64,000 nt of DNA, taken from Cellulosimicrobium funkei (GTDB lineage: Bacteria > Actinomycetota > Actinomycetes > Actinomycetales > Cellulomonadaceae). The stretch is from assembly GCF_001019615.1 (NCBI RefSeq), contig NZ_JNBQ01000010.1:33277-97276 (forward strand), in the 5' to 3' direction. The translations under genes and the position numbers were made by a program. Positions 27,829 through 36,148 of this stretch are shown here, piece by piece; position 1 is the first letter of the stretch; each line of letters opens with the position of its first letter. A model generated the notes under the pieces. The model worked only from the letters and a program-made list of their open reading frames with translations, was not told the origin of the DNA and ran no database searches.

Positions 27829-29141
27829 AGCTGTCCCTCCGTGCCCGTCGCCGTCTCGGCGATCGCGTCGTCGTCCACGAGGTCGAACCACCGGGCGGCG
27901 GTCGCGACGTCCTTGTCCCCGCGCCCCGAGAGGTTCACCAGGATCACGTGGTCCGTGCGGCCGGCCTCGGCGGCCCGGCGACCGACCCGCAGCGCGCCCG
28001 CGAGCGCGTGCGCCGACTCGATGGCGGGGATGATGCCCTCCGTGCGGCACAGCAGCCGGAACGCGTCCATCGCCTCGGTGTCGGTCACGGGCTCGTAGGT
28101 CGCGCGACCGAGGTCGTGCAGCCACGAGTGCGCCGGGCCGACGCTCGGGTAGTCCAGCCCCGCCGAGACGGAGTGGCTGGGCAGGGTCTGGCCGTCGTCG
28201 TCCTGGAGCAGGTACGAGCGGGCACCGTGCAGGACGCCCGGGGCGCCGCCGCTGAAGCGGGCCGCGTGCCGGCCGGTCTCGACGCCCTCGCCCCCGGCCT
28301 CGAACCCGTAGAGCTCGACGGCGTCGTCGTCGAGGAACGCGTTGAACAGGCCGAGCGCGTTGGAACCGCCGCCGACGCACGCCGCGAGCGCGTCCGGCAG
28401 GCGACCGATGCGGTCGAGGATCTGCGTGCGCGCCTCCTCGCCGATGACGCGGTGGAACTCGCGCACCATCTCGGGGAACGGGTGCGGGCCCGTCACCGTG
28501 CCCAGGAGGTAGTGGGTCGTGTCGACGTTCGCGACCCAGTCGCGCAGCGCCTCGTTGATCGCGTCCTTGAGCGTGCGCTGCCCGATCGTCACGGGGACGA
28601 CCTCCGCGCCGAGCAGGCGCATGCGGGCCACGTTGAGCGCCTGGCGCTGCGTGTCCTCCTCGCCCATGTACACGACGCACTCGAGGTCGAGCAGGGCCGC
28701 GGCCGTCGCCGTCGCGACGCCGTGCTGGCCCGCCCCGGTCTCGGCGATCACGCGCGTCTTGCCCATGCGCTTGACCAGCAGCGCCTGGCCGAGCACGTTG
28801 TTGATCTTGTGCGAGCCGGTGTGGTTGAGGTCCTCGCGCTTGAGGAAGACGCGCGAGCCGCCCGCGTGCTGCGCGAAGCGCGGCACCTCCGTGAGCGGGC
28901 TCGGACGCCCGGTGTACTCGCGCCGGAGCCGCGCGAGCTCGTTCACGAACGCCGGGTCGTCGAGCGCCTTGCGGTACTCGGTCTCCAGCTCGTCCAGCGC
29001 GGCGATGAGCGCCTCGGGGACGAAGCGTCCGCCGAACTCGCCGAAGTAGGGACCCTCCTGGGTCGCGAGGGAGCGCGTCAGGTCGGCGCGCACGGAGTGC
29101 TCGGCGCTCCGGGAGGTGGTCGAAGGTGTCGAGTCGGGCAC
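27825..29141 (-). CDS. trpB: Tryptophan synthase beta chain
   Basis: PLP enzyme that joins indole and serine to make tryptophan. The 438-residue protein begins with a 25-residue variable segment, then [17 protein letters not shown]. The PLP lysine is in [14 protein letters not shown], the phosphate-binding loop is [12 protein letters not shown], and the family segment [19 protein letters not shown] is present. GTG at 29141 has AGGAGG eight bases upstream. Its stop overlaps the trpA start (GTGA), fitting a stoichiometric alpha-beta complex. Confidence 0.96.
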   Translation of the reverse strand: MPDSTPSTTSRSAEHSVRADLTRSLATQEGPYFGEFGGRFVPEALIAALDELETEYRKALDDPAFVNELARLRREYTGRPSPLTEVPRFAQHAGGSRVFLKREDLNHTGSHKINNVLGQALLVKRMGKTRVIAETGAGQHGVATATAAALLDLECVVYMGEEDTQRQALNVARMRLLGAEVVPVTIGQRTLKDAINEALRDWVANVDTTHYLLGTVTGPHPFPEMVREFHRVIGEEARTQILDRIGRLPDALAACVGGGSNALGLFNAFLDDDAVELYGFEAGGEGVETGRHAARFSGGAPGVLHGARSYLLQDDDGQTLPSHSVSAGLDYPSVGPAHSWLHDLGRATYEPVTDTEAMDAFRLLCRTEGIIPAIESAHALAGALRVGRRAAEAGRTDHVILVNLSGRGDKDVATAARWFDLVDDDAIAETATGTEGQL

Positions 29142-29220
29142 GGGGCCGGTCCTCCTGCGTGGTGGGGTGTGCTGGGCCGGGGCGCGGCGCCTGCGGCGTG
29201 ACGGACGGTGCCGTCGTGCC

Positions 29221-30033
29221 TCAGGGCCGCACGGACCACAGCGACGGGTGCGACCCGGCCGCGACGAGGTCCGCGACGGACGAGCGCGGGGCGTCGTCGG
29301 TCACGAGCGCCTCGCCGACGAGCACCGCGTGCGCACCGGAACGGGCGTAGTCCATGACGTCGTGCGGCCCGCGCACGCCGGACTCGGCGACGCGGACGAC
29401 CTCGTCCGGGATGGCGGGGGCGAGGCGCGCGAACGTCGTGCGGTCCACGTCGAGGGTCTTGAGGTCGCGCGAGTTCACGCCCACGACGCGCGCACCGGCG
29501 TCGAGCGCCCGTGAGACCTCGTCCAGCGTGTGCACCTCGACGAGGGCGGTCATGCCGAGCGAGTGGACGCGCTCGACGAGCGACGTGAGGACCGTCTGCT
29601 CGAGCGCGGCGACGATGAGGAGGACGATGTCGGCGCCGTGCGCCCGCGCCTCCCACACCTGGTACGGCGTCACGACGAAATCCTTGCGGAGCACGGGGAC
29701 GTCGACCCGGGCGCGCACCGCGTCGAGGTCGGCGAGGCTCCCGTTGAAGCGGCGCTGCTCGGTGAGCACGGAGATCGCGGCCGCGCCGCCCTTCTCGTAC
29801 TCCCCCGCGAGCTCGGCCGGGTCGGAGATCGCCGCGAGCGCACCCTTGCTGGGGCTCGAGCGCTTCACCTCGGCGATGACCGCGACGGCGTCGTCCGCCT
29901 TGAGGCGGCTCACGACCTCGAGCGCCCCGGGGACACGGGCGGCACGTTCCTTCAGCTCGTCGAGCGAGGTCGCCGCCTGACGCACCGCGAGGTCCTCGCG
30001 CACGCCCGCGACGATGTCGTCCAGAACCGTCAT
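29221..30033 (-). CDS. trpC: Indole-3-glycerol phosphate synthase
   Basis: Closes the indole ring in tryptophan synthesis. The 270-residue barrel shows the catalytic and binding residues of the family: Lys in [13 protein letters not shown], Lys in PVLRKDFVV, Glu in [10 protein letters not shown], Asn in [15 protein letters not shown] and the phosphate site [11 protein letters not shown] at 30033 was chosen. There is no trpF or trpD in this window, so those steps are encoded elsewhere (PriA usually replaces TrpF in actinobacteria). It is preceded by 175 non-coding bases with a possible internal promoter. Confidence 0.96.
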   Translation of the reverse strand: MTVLDDIVAGVREDLAVRQAATSLDELKERAARVPGALEVVSRLKADDAVAVIAEVKRSSPSKGALAAISDPAELAGEYEKGGAAAISVLTEQRRFNGSLADLDAVRARVDVPVLRKDFVVTPYQVWEARAHGADIVLLIVAALEQTVLTSLVERVHSLGMTALVEVHTLDEVSRALDAGARVVGVNSRDLKTLDVDRTTFARLAPAIPDEVVRVAESGVRGPHDVMDYARSGAHAVLVGEALVTDDAPRSSVADLVAAGSHPSLWSVRP

Positions 30034-30132
30034 CGTCCCACCACTCCCCGTGTCGTCCCGCCCCCCGGCCGGGCCGGTCGGCCGTCGTGCACCCACAGGT
30101 TCGGCCGACCCGTTGACAGGGAGGTACCTGCC

Positions 30133-30138
30133 ATCGTA
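30133..30138 (-). promoter_or_regulatory. Candidate internal promoter -10 for trpC
   Basis: TACGAT on the minus strand, about 100 bases before trpC, in the 175-base gap between trpC and the DUF2752 gene. No convincing -35 is seen. I also found no leader peptide with tandem Trp codons in the gap. Confidence 0.3.
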
Positions 30139-30208
30139 GAGCCGACCCCGAGTGACGATGACCACGGCCCAGCCCCCGAGACGACCGCCGCGGGGCTGCC
30201 CGACCGTC

Positions 30209-30640
30209 TCAGACCGCCACCGGGCCGAGCCACGGGACGAGGGCGGGCACGTTCCGCAGGACGCCGAAGAGCACGAGGACACCCAGCGAGACCCACGCGA
30301 GCCAGGCCGGAAGGCGGGGAGCCGGGCGCCCGCGCCACGCCCGGACGAGCCACGTGGCCCACAGCGCCACGAGCAGCGGCGCGACGAGGACCCACAGGGG
30401 GTTCATCGACCAGGCGGAGGCGAGGTCGAGGTGCACGAGGTCGTGCGTGGCCCGCAGGCCTCCGCACCCCGGGCACGCGAGGCCGGTGAGCGCCAGGAGG
30501 GGGCACGTGACGTAGTGCCCGGGGCGGTTCGGGTCGACGAGGCCGACGTAGGCCGTCGCCGCGGCGACCAGGGCGCCCACCGCGAGCGGGGCCTGCGCCG
30601 CGCGCGGGACCCGTCGACGTCGCACGGCCTCGGACGTCAC
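30209..30640 (-). CDS. DUF2752 membrane protein
   Basis: Protein of 143 residues with three predicted membrane helices. The domain mark is [20 protein letters not shown], a Cys-containing motif followed by [17 protein letters not shown], which is the DUF2752 core. Function is unknown. It is a normal passenger of trp operons and of DUF4190 neighbours in actinobacteria, as I recall. GTG at 30640 is 11 bases after the stop of the preceding gene. Confidence 0.85.
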   Translation of the reverse strand: MTSEAVRRRRVPRAAQAPLAVGALVAAATAYVGLVDPNRPGHYVTCPLLALTGLACPGCGGLRATHDLVHLDLASAWSMNPLWVLVAPLLVALWATWLVRAWRGRPAPRLPAWLAWVSLGVLVLFGVLRNVPALVPWLGPVAV

Positions 30641-30651
30641 GTGCGCACCCG

Positions 30652-31173
30652 TCAGTACTGGTCCGGGATGGTGCCGACCCAGGCGAGGAAGGCCGGGAAG
30701 AAGAGGAGCAGGAGCAGGACGCCGACGACCGACAGCCCGATCGCGACCCAGCCGAGGATGATCCCCGCCGTCGCCATGCCGTCGTTGTCCGCCTGCCCCT
30801 CGGCGACCGCGCGCTTCGCGGCGTTGCCGACGATGACCGCCGGGATGCCCGTGACGAAGCCGCAGCTCAGCACGAACGCGGCGATCCCCAGCACGAGCGA
30901 CCAGATGGCCAGGCTGTTCTTGGGGTAGTACGGCGGCGCCCCGTAGGCACCCGCCGGGTACTGCTGTCCGGGGTACTGCTGCTGCCCCGGGTACTGCGGT
31001 TGCGCCGAGTACTGCGGTTGCGTCGGGTACTGCGGCTGTGCCCCGTACGGGGCTCCCGCGGGGTCGCCCGTCGGGTGCTGCGAGCCGCCGGGCGCCGACG
31101 AGCCGTACGGCGCCTGCGACCCGTCCTGCGGGCCTGCGGGGTCGTACGGGCCGGGTCCCGGCGGCTGCGTCAC
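30652..31173 (-). CDS. DUF4190 membrane protein with a Gln/Pro/Tyr-rich N-terminus
   Basis: Protein of 173 residues. Residues 1-85 are low in complexity, with a row of QPQYP and QQYPGQ repeats (DNA about 30930-31050). The rest has two long membrane helices with the DUF4190 pattern: NSLAIWSLVLGIAAFVLS, then AAKRAVAEGQADNDGMATAG, then IILGWVAIGLSVVGVLLLLL. The cytosolic repeat tail may mediate protein contacts; function is unknown. GTG at 31173 overlaps the stop of the preceding HGxxPAAW gene by 4 bases. Confidence 0.85.
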   Translation of the reverse strand: MTQPPGPGPYDPAGPQDGSQAPYGSSAPGGSQHPTGDPAGAPYGAQPQYPTQPQYSAQPQYPGQQQYPGQQYPAGAYGAPPYYPKNSLAIWSLVLGIAAFVLSCGFVTGIPAVIVGNAAKRAVAEGQADNDGMATAGIILGWVAIGLSVVGVLLLLLFFPAFLAWVGTIPDQY

Positions 31174-31421
31174 CGCGTGGCCTGCTTCTGGCCGTAGCCC
31201 GCGTTGCGCAGCACGAGCCCGCCGATCAGCGCGACGGCCACGACGCCCATGCCGACCCAGAACAGCCAGACGGCGGCGATGACCACCCCGATCGCGGCCA
31301 CGAGGGACCCGACCATGATGCCGATCATCGTGAACCACGCGGCGACGGTGTGGCCGTGGTTCGTGGGCGGTGCCGCGGGCGGCAGGTAGGCGATCTCGGT
31401 GGTCTGCTGGTTCTCGGCCAT
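31170..31421 (-). CDS. HGxxPAAW-family small membrane protein
   Basis: Protein of 83 residues with two predicted helices (FTMIGIMVGSLVAAIGVVIA and WLFWVGMGVVAVALIGGLVL). The motif HGHTVAAW matches the actinobacterial family named for H-G-x-x-P-A-A-W, with Val in place of Pro. Members sit in trp operons between trpE and trpC; function is unknown. ATG at 31421. The stop overlaps the following DUF4190 gene (GTGA). Confidence 0.82.
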   Translation of the reverse strand: MAENQQTTEIAYLPPAAPPTNHGHTVAAWFTMIGIMVGSLVAAIGVVIAAVWLFWVGMGVVAVALIGGLVLRNAGYGQKQATR

Positions 31422-31453
31422 GAGGGTCGTGCCTTTCGTCAAGATGTGGTCAG

Positions 31454-31459
31454 AGCCTA
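31454..31459 (-). promoter_or_regulatory. Candidate internal promoter -10 in the trp operon
   Basis: TAGGCT on the minus strand, 32 bases before the HGxxPAAW start, in the only sizeable gap (109 bases) between trpE-side and trpC-side genes. This could give the downstream genes independent transcription. Confidence 0.4.
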
Positions 31460-31530
31460 TCGGACCGGGCCGGTGCCCGTCCCCCCGCACGGCCGCGGCT
31501 GGCGGCGACGCGAGCGGGTGCCCGTGCTGC

Positions 31531-32184
31531 TCAGCGGTCCGTGGGGTCCTCGCCGCGGGACAGCGCGTCCCACGCGTCGTGGTCGGTGAGGTCGTCGGGG
31601 GCGGGGGGCTCCGTGGCCCGGGACCGGTCCGGCCGCTCCTCGGGCACCGCCGTCCCCGCTGCCGGGGCGGCGGGCGTCGTCGCGCCGGACGCGCGCTCGT
31701 GCCGGGTCGAGGCGCCCGCCCACGACCGCGAGCCGACGGCGACCCAGACCACCGCGAGCACCGTGAGGACGCCGAGCGCGGCGGCGAGCCAGGGCGCGAC
31801 GGTCAGGTCGACCGGGGCCGTGAGCTCCGTGACCCCCGTCGCGTCCGCGACGGCCGAGCGCGCGCTCGGCTCCGGGTCGAGCGCGACGCCGAGCGCGGAG
31901 ACGGTCGCGACGACGCCGCTCGCGGCGGCGACGGCGAGCACGACCCAGCGGCCGACCCGGCCGACCAGCCCGAGGGCGAGCGCGGCGGCGACGAGCACGA
32001 GCGCGGACGCGCTCACCCCGGGCGCGGCCGACGTCCCGGCGACGGTCACCTCGACCTCCGGGTCGAGCGCCGTCGCGCCGGTCGTGCTCAGCCAGGTCGG
32101 CACGGCCGTCGCGAGGGTCGCACCCCCGAGCAGGAGCAGGACCCAGATCGCGGTGCGCCGGCTCGGCCCGGCCGGCCGGCTCAT
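31531..32184 (-). CDS. Trp biosynthesis-associated membrane protein (TIGR02234 type)
   Basis: Protein of 217 residues with four predicted membrane helices, beginning RRTAIWVLLLLGGATLATAVPTW, and a long cytosolic tail ending WDALSRGEDPTDR. That tail and the position directly after trpE are the marks of this actinobacterial family. Biochemical function is unknown; constant linkage to trpE suggests a part in tryptophan or anthranilate handling. ATG at 32184 overlaps the trpE stop (ATGA). Confidence 0.88.
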   Translation of the reverse strand: MSRPAGPSRRTAIWVLLLLGGATLATAVPTWLSTTGATALDPEVEVTVAGTSAAPGVSASALVLVAAALALGLVGRVGRWVVLAVAAASGVVATVSALGVALDPEPSARSAVADATGVTELTAPVDLTVAPWLAAALGVLTVLAVVWVAVGSRSWAGASTRHERASGATTPAAPAAGTAVPEERPDRSRATEPPAPDDLTDHDAWDALSRGEDPTDR

Positions 32185-33758
32185 GCCAGCCCCCGCAGCC
32201 GCGCAGCGACCTGGACGGCCCGGACCGCGGCGGCCGCCTTGTTGCGCGACTCGGCGTACTCCAGCGCCGGCACCGAGTCGGCGACGATCCCGCCGCCGGC
32301 CTGGACGCTCGCCCGACCGTCGCGGATCAGCGCCGTCCGGATCGCGATGGCCATGTCCATGTTCCCGTCGAAGTCGAAGTACCCCGCCGTCCCACCGTAG
32401 ATCCCGCGCGACGCAGGCTCGAGCTCGTCGATGAGGGCGATCGCCCGGGGCTTGGGCGCGCCCGAGAGCGTGCCGGCCGGGAACGTCGCCCGGAACGCGT
32501 CGAGCGCGGTCGCGCCGTCGCGCAGCGTCCCGACGACCGTCGAGCACAGGTGCATGATGTGGCTGAACCGCTTGGTCGCCATGAACTCGACGACCTCGAC
32601 CGACGTCGGCTCGCACACCTTGACGAGGTCGTTGCGCGACAGGTCCACGAGCATGATGTGCTCGGCGAGCTCCTTCGGGTCCTGGAGAAGCTCCTCCCCG
32701 AGCGCCACGTCCTCCTCCGGGGTCGCGCCGCGAGGCCGGGATCCGGCGATCGGGAACGTCGTGACGCGGCCGTCCTCGACCTTCACGAGGGTCTCCGGGC
32801 TGGACCCGACGACCGCGAAGTCCCGCCCGTCCGCGTCCGTGAGCTGGAAGTAGTACATGTACGGGCTCGGGTTGATCGTCCGCAGCGCGCGGTAGACGTC
32901 GAGCGGGTCCGCCGGGCAGTCGAGGTCCAGGCGCTGGGACAGCACCACCTGGAACACCTCGCCCTCGCGGATCGCGTCCTTGCCCGCGACGACCGACGCC
33001 TCGAACTCGTCGCGCGTCGAGCGGAACTCGAGCGCGGGCTCGGCGGCGTCCGACGCGACGACCGACGCGACGTGCGCACCGCCGGCCACCAGACGCGCCT
33101 GCATCGCGTCCAGGCGCGCGACGGCGTCCGCGTAGGCCTCGTCGACGCGCTCGTCCGTGTCGTCGAAGTTGATCGCGTTGGCGACGAGCCACACGCTGCC
33201 CTCCGCGTGGTCGACGACCGCGAGGTCCGTCGCGAGGCACAGCGTGAGCTCGGGCACGCCCAGCTCGTCGGGCGCGTCCGACGGCAGGGTCGGCTCCCAG
33301 TGCCGGATCACGTCCCAGCCGATCGCACCCGCCAGGCCGCCCGTGAGCGGCGGCAGGCCCTCGACCGCGGGCGTGCGGAGCACGTCGAGCGTCGCCTCGA
33401 GCACCTCCACGACGTCCCCCTCGAGCGGGACCCCTGCCGGCACGTCGCCGGACCAGACCGCACGGCCGTCGCGCGCCGTGAGCGTCGCGCGGGACGCGAC
33501 GCCGACGAACGAGTACCGCGCCCAGCGGCCGTCCGACTCGGCGGACTCCAGGACGAACGTCCCCGGCCGTCCCTGCGCCAGGGTGCGGTACAGCCCGACG
33601 GGCGTGACGTCGTCGGCGAGCACGCGCCGAACCACCGGGACCACCCGTCGGGACGTGGCCAGCGCGCGGAAGCCGTCGAGCACGGGCCACGTCGCGCCCC
33701 ACGCGGGACCGCCCGCGGGGACGGTGGTGGTCTCGGCCGGGTCGACGGTCGCGCTCAC
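32181..33758 (-). CDS. trpE: Anthranilate synthase component I
   Basis: Converts chorismate to anthranilate, the first committed step to tryptophan. The 525-residue protein has the N-terminal feedback-site region ([17 protein letters not shown], including the LLES-like Trp-binding element) and the C-terminal chorismate-binding domain with [53 protein letters not shown] and [13 protein letters not shown]. The glutamine-amidotransferase partner trpG is not in the window. GTG at 33758 overlaps the hisI stop and has AGGAGGAG upstream. Confidence 0.96.
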   Translation of the reverse strand: MSATVDPAETTTVPAGGPAWGATWPVLDGFRALATSRRVVPVVRRVLADDVTPVGLYRTLAQGRPGTFVLESAESDGRWARYSFVGVASRATLTARDGRAVWSGDVPAGVPLEGDVVEVLEATLDVLRTPAVEGLPPLTGGLAGAIGWDVIRHWEPTLPSDAPDELGVPELTLCLATDLAVVDHAEGSVWLVANAINFDDTDERVDEAYADAVARLDAMQARLVAGGAHVASVVASDAAEPALEFRSTRDEFEASVVAGKDAIREGEVFQVVLSQRLDLDCPADPLDVYRALRTINPSPYMYYFQLTDADGRDFAVVGSSPETLVKVEDGRVTTFPIAGSRPRGATPEEDVALGEELLQDPKELAEHIMLVDLSRNDLVKVCEPTSVEVVEFMATKRFSHIMHLCSTVVGTLRDGATALDAFRATFPAGTLSGAPKPRAIALIDELEPASRGIYGGTAGYFDFDGNMDMAIAIRTALIRDGRASVQAGGGIVADSVPALEYAESRNKAAAAVRAVQVAARLRGLA

Positions 33759-34204
33759 TGGTTCTCCTCCTCAGGATCAGGGTCGGGCGTGGTCGAGGGG
33801 TCGACGGTGCCGGGAGGCAGGTCACCGACGACGGCGCCCAGGTCTCCCCCGGCCTCGAAGCACGTGCGGGTGCCGGTGTGGCACGCGGCCCCCACCTGGT
33901 GGACGCGCACGAGCAGCGCGTCCCCGTCGCAGTCGAGCGCCACCGAGCGCACGACCTGCACGTGGCCCGAGGTGTCGCCCTTGCGCCAGTACTCCTGGCG
34001 GGAGCGGCTCCAGAACGTCACGCGACCGGTCGTCAGCGTCCGGTGCAGCGCCTCGTCGTCCATCCAGCCGAGCATGAGCACGTCACCCGTGTCGTGCTGC
34101 TGGACGATCGCGGCGACCAGGCCCGCGTCGTCGCGCTTGAGGCGCGCGGCGAGCCGGGGGTCGAGCGCGGAGACGGTCGTGGGTCCGGTCGTGGAGTCGG
34201 GCAC
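33755..34204 (-). CDS. hisI: Phosphoribosyl-AMP cyclohydrolase
   Basis: Opens the purine ring of phosphoribosyl-AMP in histidine synthesis. The 149-residue protein has [14 protein letters not shown], the Mg-binding DCDGD and the Zn-binding Cys and His in [12 protein letters not shown], the complete set of HisI motifs. It is a stand-alone cyclohydrolase without a HisE domain, as usual in actinobacteria. The last 30 residues are acidic and Pro-rich. GTG at 34204 is preceded by CAGGAT six bases upstream. The stop overlaps trpE, linking histidine and tryptophan genes. Confidence 0.95.
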   Translation of the reverse strand: MPDSTTGPTTVSALDPRLAARLKRDDAGLVAAIVQQHDTGDVLMLGWMDDEALHRTLTTGRVTFWSRSRQEYWRKGDTSGHVQVVRSVALDCDGDALLVRVHQVGAACHTGTRTCFEAGGDLGAVVGDLPPGTVDPSTTPDPDPEEENQ

Positions 34205-34288
34205 CCGAGAATCCTGCCAGACGCCGCGGCGACCTCGGTCCCCCGTCTCGCCACCGTCACGAGTCGTCGCACCAGGCCGGCCCGCGGC

Positions 34289-36148
34289 TCAGCGGGTCTG
34301 GGAGACCCAGGCGTCGTGCATGCGGGCGTAGACGCCGCCGGCACGCGCGAGGTCGTCGTGGTGGCCGACCTCGACGACGTGGCCCGCGTCCACCACGACC
34401 ACGAGGTCGGCCGCCTCGGCCGTGGAGAGCCGGTGGGCGATGGTCAGCGTGGAGCGGCCCGCGGTGAGGGACGCGAGCGCTCGGGCGATGCGGACCTCGG
34501 TCGCGGGGTCGACGGCGGACGTCGCCTCGTCGAGGACGAGCAGGTCGGCCTCGGCGAGGTAGGCCCGCACCAGGGCGACGAGCTGCCGCTCCCCCGCGGA
34601 GAGCGACTCGCCGCGCTGACCGACCGGGGAGTCGAGCCCGTCGGGCAGGTCCGCGACCCAGTCGGTGAGCCCGAGCCGCTCGACCGCGGCCTCGATCCGC
34701 GCACGGCGCGCGGCGTCGGGCTCGTGCTCGGCGTCGCCGCGCAGCCCGTACGCCACGTTGTCCGCGAGCGTGCCGTCGAAGAGGAAGCCCTCCTGGGGCA
34801 CGAGCACGACGCGCTCGCGCAGGGACTCCACGGCGAGGTCGCGCAGGTCGGTGCCGTCGAGGAGCACGCGCCCCGCGGTCGGGTCCATGAGCCGGGTGAC
34901 GAGCTTCGCGATCGTCGTCTTCCCGGAACCGGTCGCGCCCACGACCGCGACGGACGCCCGCGCCGGGAGGTCGAGGTCGACGTCGTGCAGCACCTCCGGG
35001 CCGTCGGGGTAGGCGAACCGCACGCCCTCGAGCCGCACGTGGGCGGGGCCACGCGGGCTGCGCTCCCCCGCGTCGCCCTTGTCGACCACCTCGACGGGCG
35101 TCTCCAGGACCGCGAGGACCCGCCGCCAGCCGGCGACGGCGTTCTGGAGCTCGTTGAGGATCTCGGTCGCCATCTGCACGGGGCCCGTGAAGAGCTGGAC
35201 GAGGAAGAGGAACGCGAGGAGCTGGCCGACCGAGATGTCGCCGGCGACCCCGAGGTAGGACCCGACCACGACGACGACGGCCAGCACGAGGTTCGCGACG
35301 AGCACGCCGCTCGAGAAGACGACGGCGACGAGCTTCTGCGCCCGGACCATCGCGCGCCGGGTCGCGTCGACCGCGGCGTCGACGCGCCGCGCGGTGCGGG
35401 CGCCCGCGCCGTACGCGCGGATGGTCTCGGCGCCGACGATCGACTCCGAGATGGCGCCGAGCATCCCGCCGACGCGCGCCCGGACCTGGGTGTACGCGTC
35501 GTTGACGCGGGCCTGCGCGGGGCGCAGGACGAGGAACAGCGGGACGAAGCACGCCCAGACCACGAGCGTGAGCTGCCACGAGTAGACGGCCATGAGGACC
35601 GTCGCGACGCCGATCTGGAGCACCGAGACGAGCAGCATGATGCCGCCCCACTGGACGAAGAGCGAGATGGTGTCGACGTCGCTCGTCACGCGCGAGACGA
35701 GCGACCCGCGCCGCTCGGTGTTCTGCGTGAGGACGGAGAGGTCGTGCACGTGCCGGAACGCCCGTACGCGCAGGCCGGCGAGCCCCGCCTCGGTCGACCG
35801 GAACAGCCGGACGTTGACGAAGGCCGAGCAGAGGCCCGCGAGGACGATGACGACCGCGGCCACGCCGACGAGCACCGCGACGCGGGTCGTGTCCGGCCCG
35901 CCGTCGGCGAGCACGCCGGTGTCGACGGTCTGCTGGACGGTCACCGGGACGACGACGCGGCCCAGCGCGGCCGCGACCGCGAGCCCGAGCGTGATCCAGA
36001 TCCCGTCGAGGATCTGCGGCGACACCTGGACGCCTCGGCGCAGGGTGGCGAGGACGCCCAGCGAGCTCGCGGAGGCGATCCGGGCTTCGGCCGCCCGGCC
36101 CGGCGCGCCGGCCGGCGCCGGCCGCTGCGTGGTGGTGGTCCGGCTCAT
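34289..36148 (-). CDS. Heterodimeric ABC exporter subunit, catalytic half
   Basis: Half-transporter of 619 residues with six predicted helices (about residues 45-330) and an ATPase domain. It has Walker A GATGSGKTT, Walker B LLVLDEATSAVD with the catalytic Glu, and H-loop IAHRLST, but the signature is LSAGERQ instead of LSGGQ. The neighbour (36145-38229) has the opposite defects, so together they build one active and one degenerate ATP site. ATG at 36148 overlaps the stop of that neighbour (ATGA), fitting a 1:1 heterodimer. The substrate is unknown. Confidence 0.92.
   Translation of the reverse strand: MSRTTTTQRPAPAGAPGRAAEARIASASSLGVLATLRRGVQVSPQILDGIWITLGLAVAAALGRVVVPVTVQQTVDTGVLADGGPDTTRVAVLVGVAAVVIVLAGLCSAFVNVRLFRSTEAGLAGLRVRAFRHVHDLSVLTQNTERRGSLVSRVTSDVDTISLFVQWGGIMLLVSVLQIGVATVLMAVYSWQLTLVVWACFVPLFLVLRPAQARVNDAYTQVRARVGGMLGAISESIVGAETIRAYGAGARTARRVDAAVDATRRAMVRAQKLVAVVFSSGVLVANLVLAVVVVVGSYLGVAGDISVGQLLAFLFLVQLFTGPVQMATEILNELQNAVAGWRRVLAVLETPVEVVDKGDAGERSPRGPAHVRLEGVRFAYPDGPEVLHDVDLDLPARASVAVVGATGSGKTTIAKLVTRLMDPTAGRVLLDGTDLRDLAVESLRERVVLVPQEGFLFDGTLADNVAYGLRGDAEHEPDAARRARIEAAVERLGLTDWVADLPDGLDSPVGQRGESLSAGERQLVALVRAYLAEADLLVLDEATSAVDPATEVRIARALASLTAGRSTLTIAHRLSTAEAADLVVVVDAGHVVEVGHHDDLARAGGVYARMHDAWVSQTR

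Noticed and set aside
30113..30118. A perfect TTGACA on the plus strand near trpC
   Set aside because: No -10 partner at the right distance and no plus-strand gene follows; all genes there are on the minus strand.
30034..30208. Possible trp attenuator or leader peptide before trpC
   Set aside because: I found no short frame with tandem Trp codons and no pair of competing hairpins; upstream of trpE there is only the overlapping hisI.
30930..31050. Repeated pattern resembling a small direct-repeat or CRISPR-like array
   Set aside because: It encodes the QPQYP/QQYPGQ repeats of the DUF4190 protein; units are short, adjacent and in frame.
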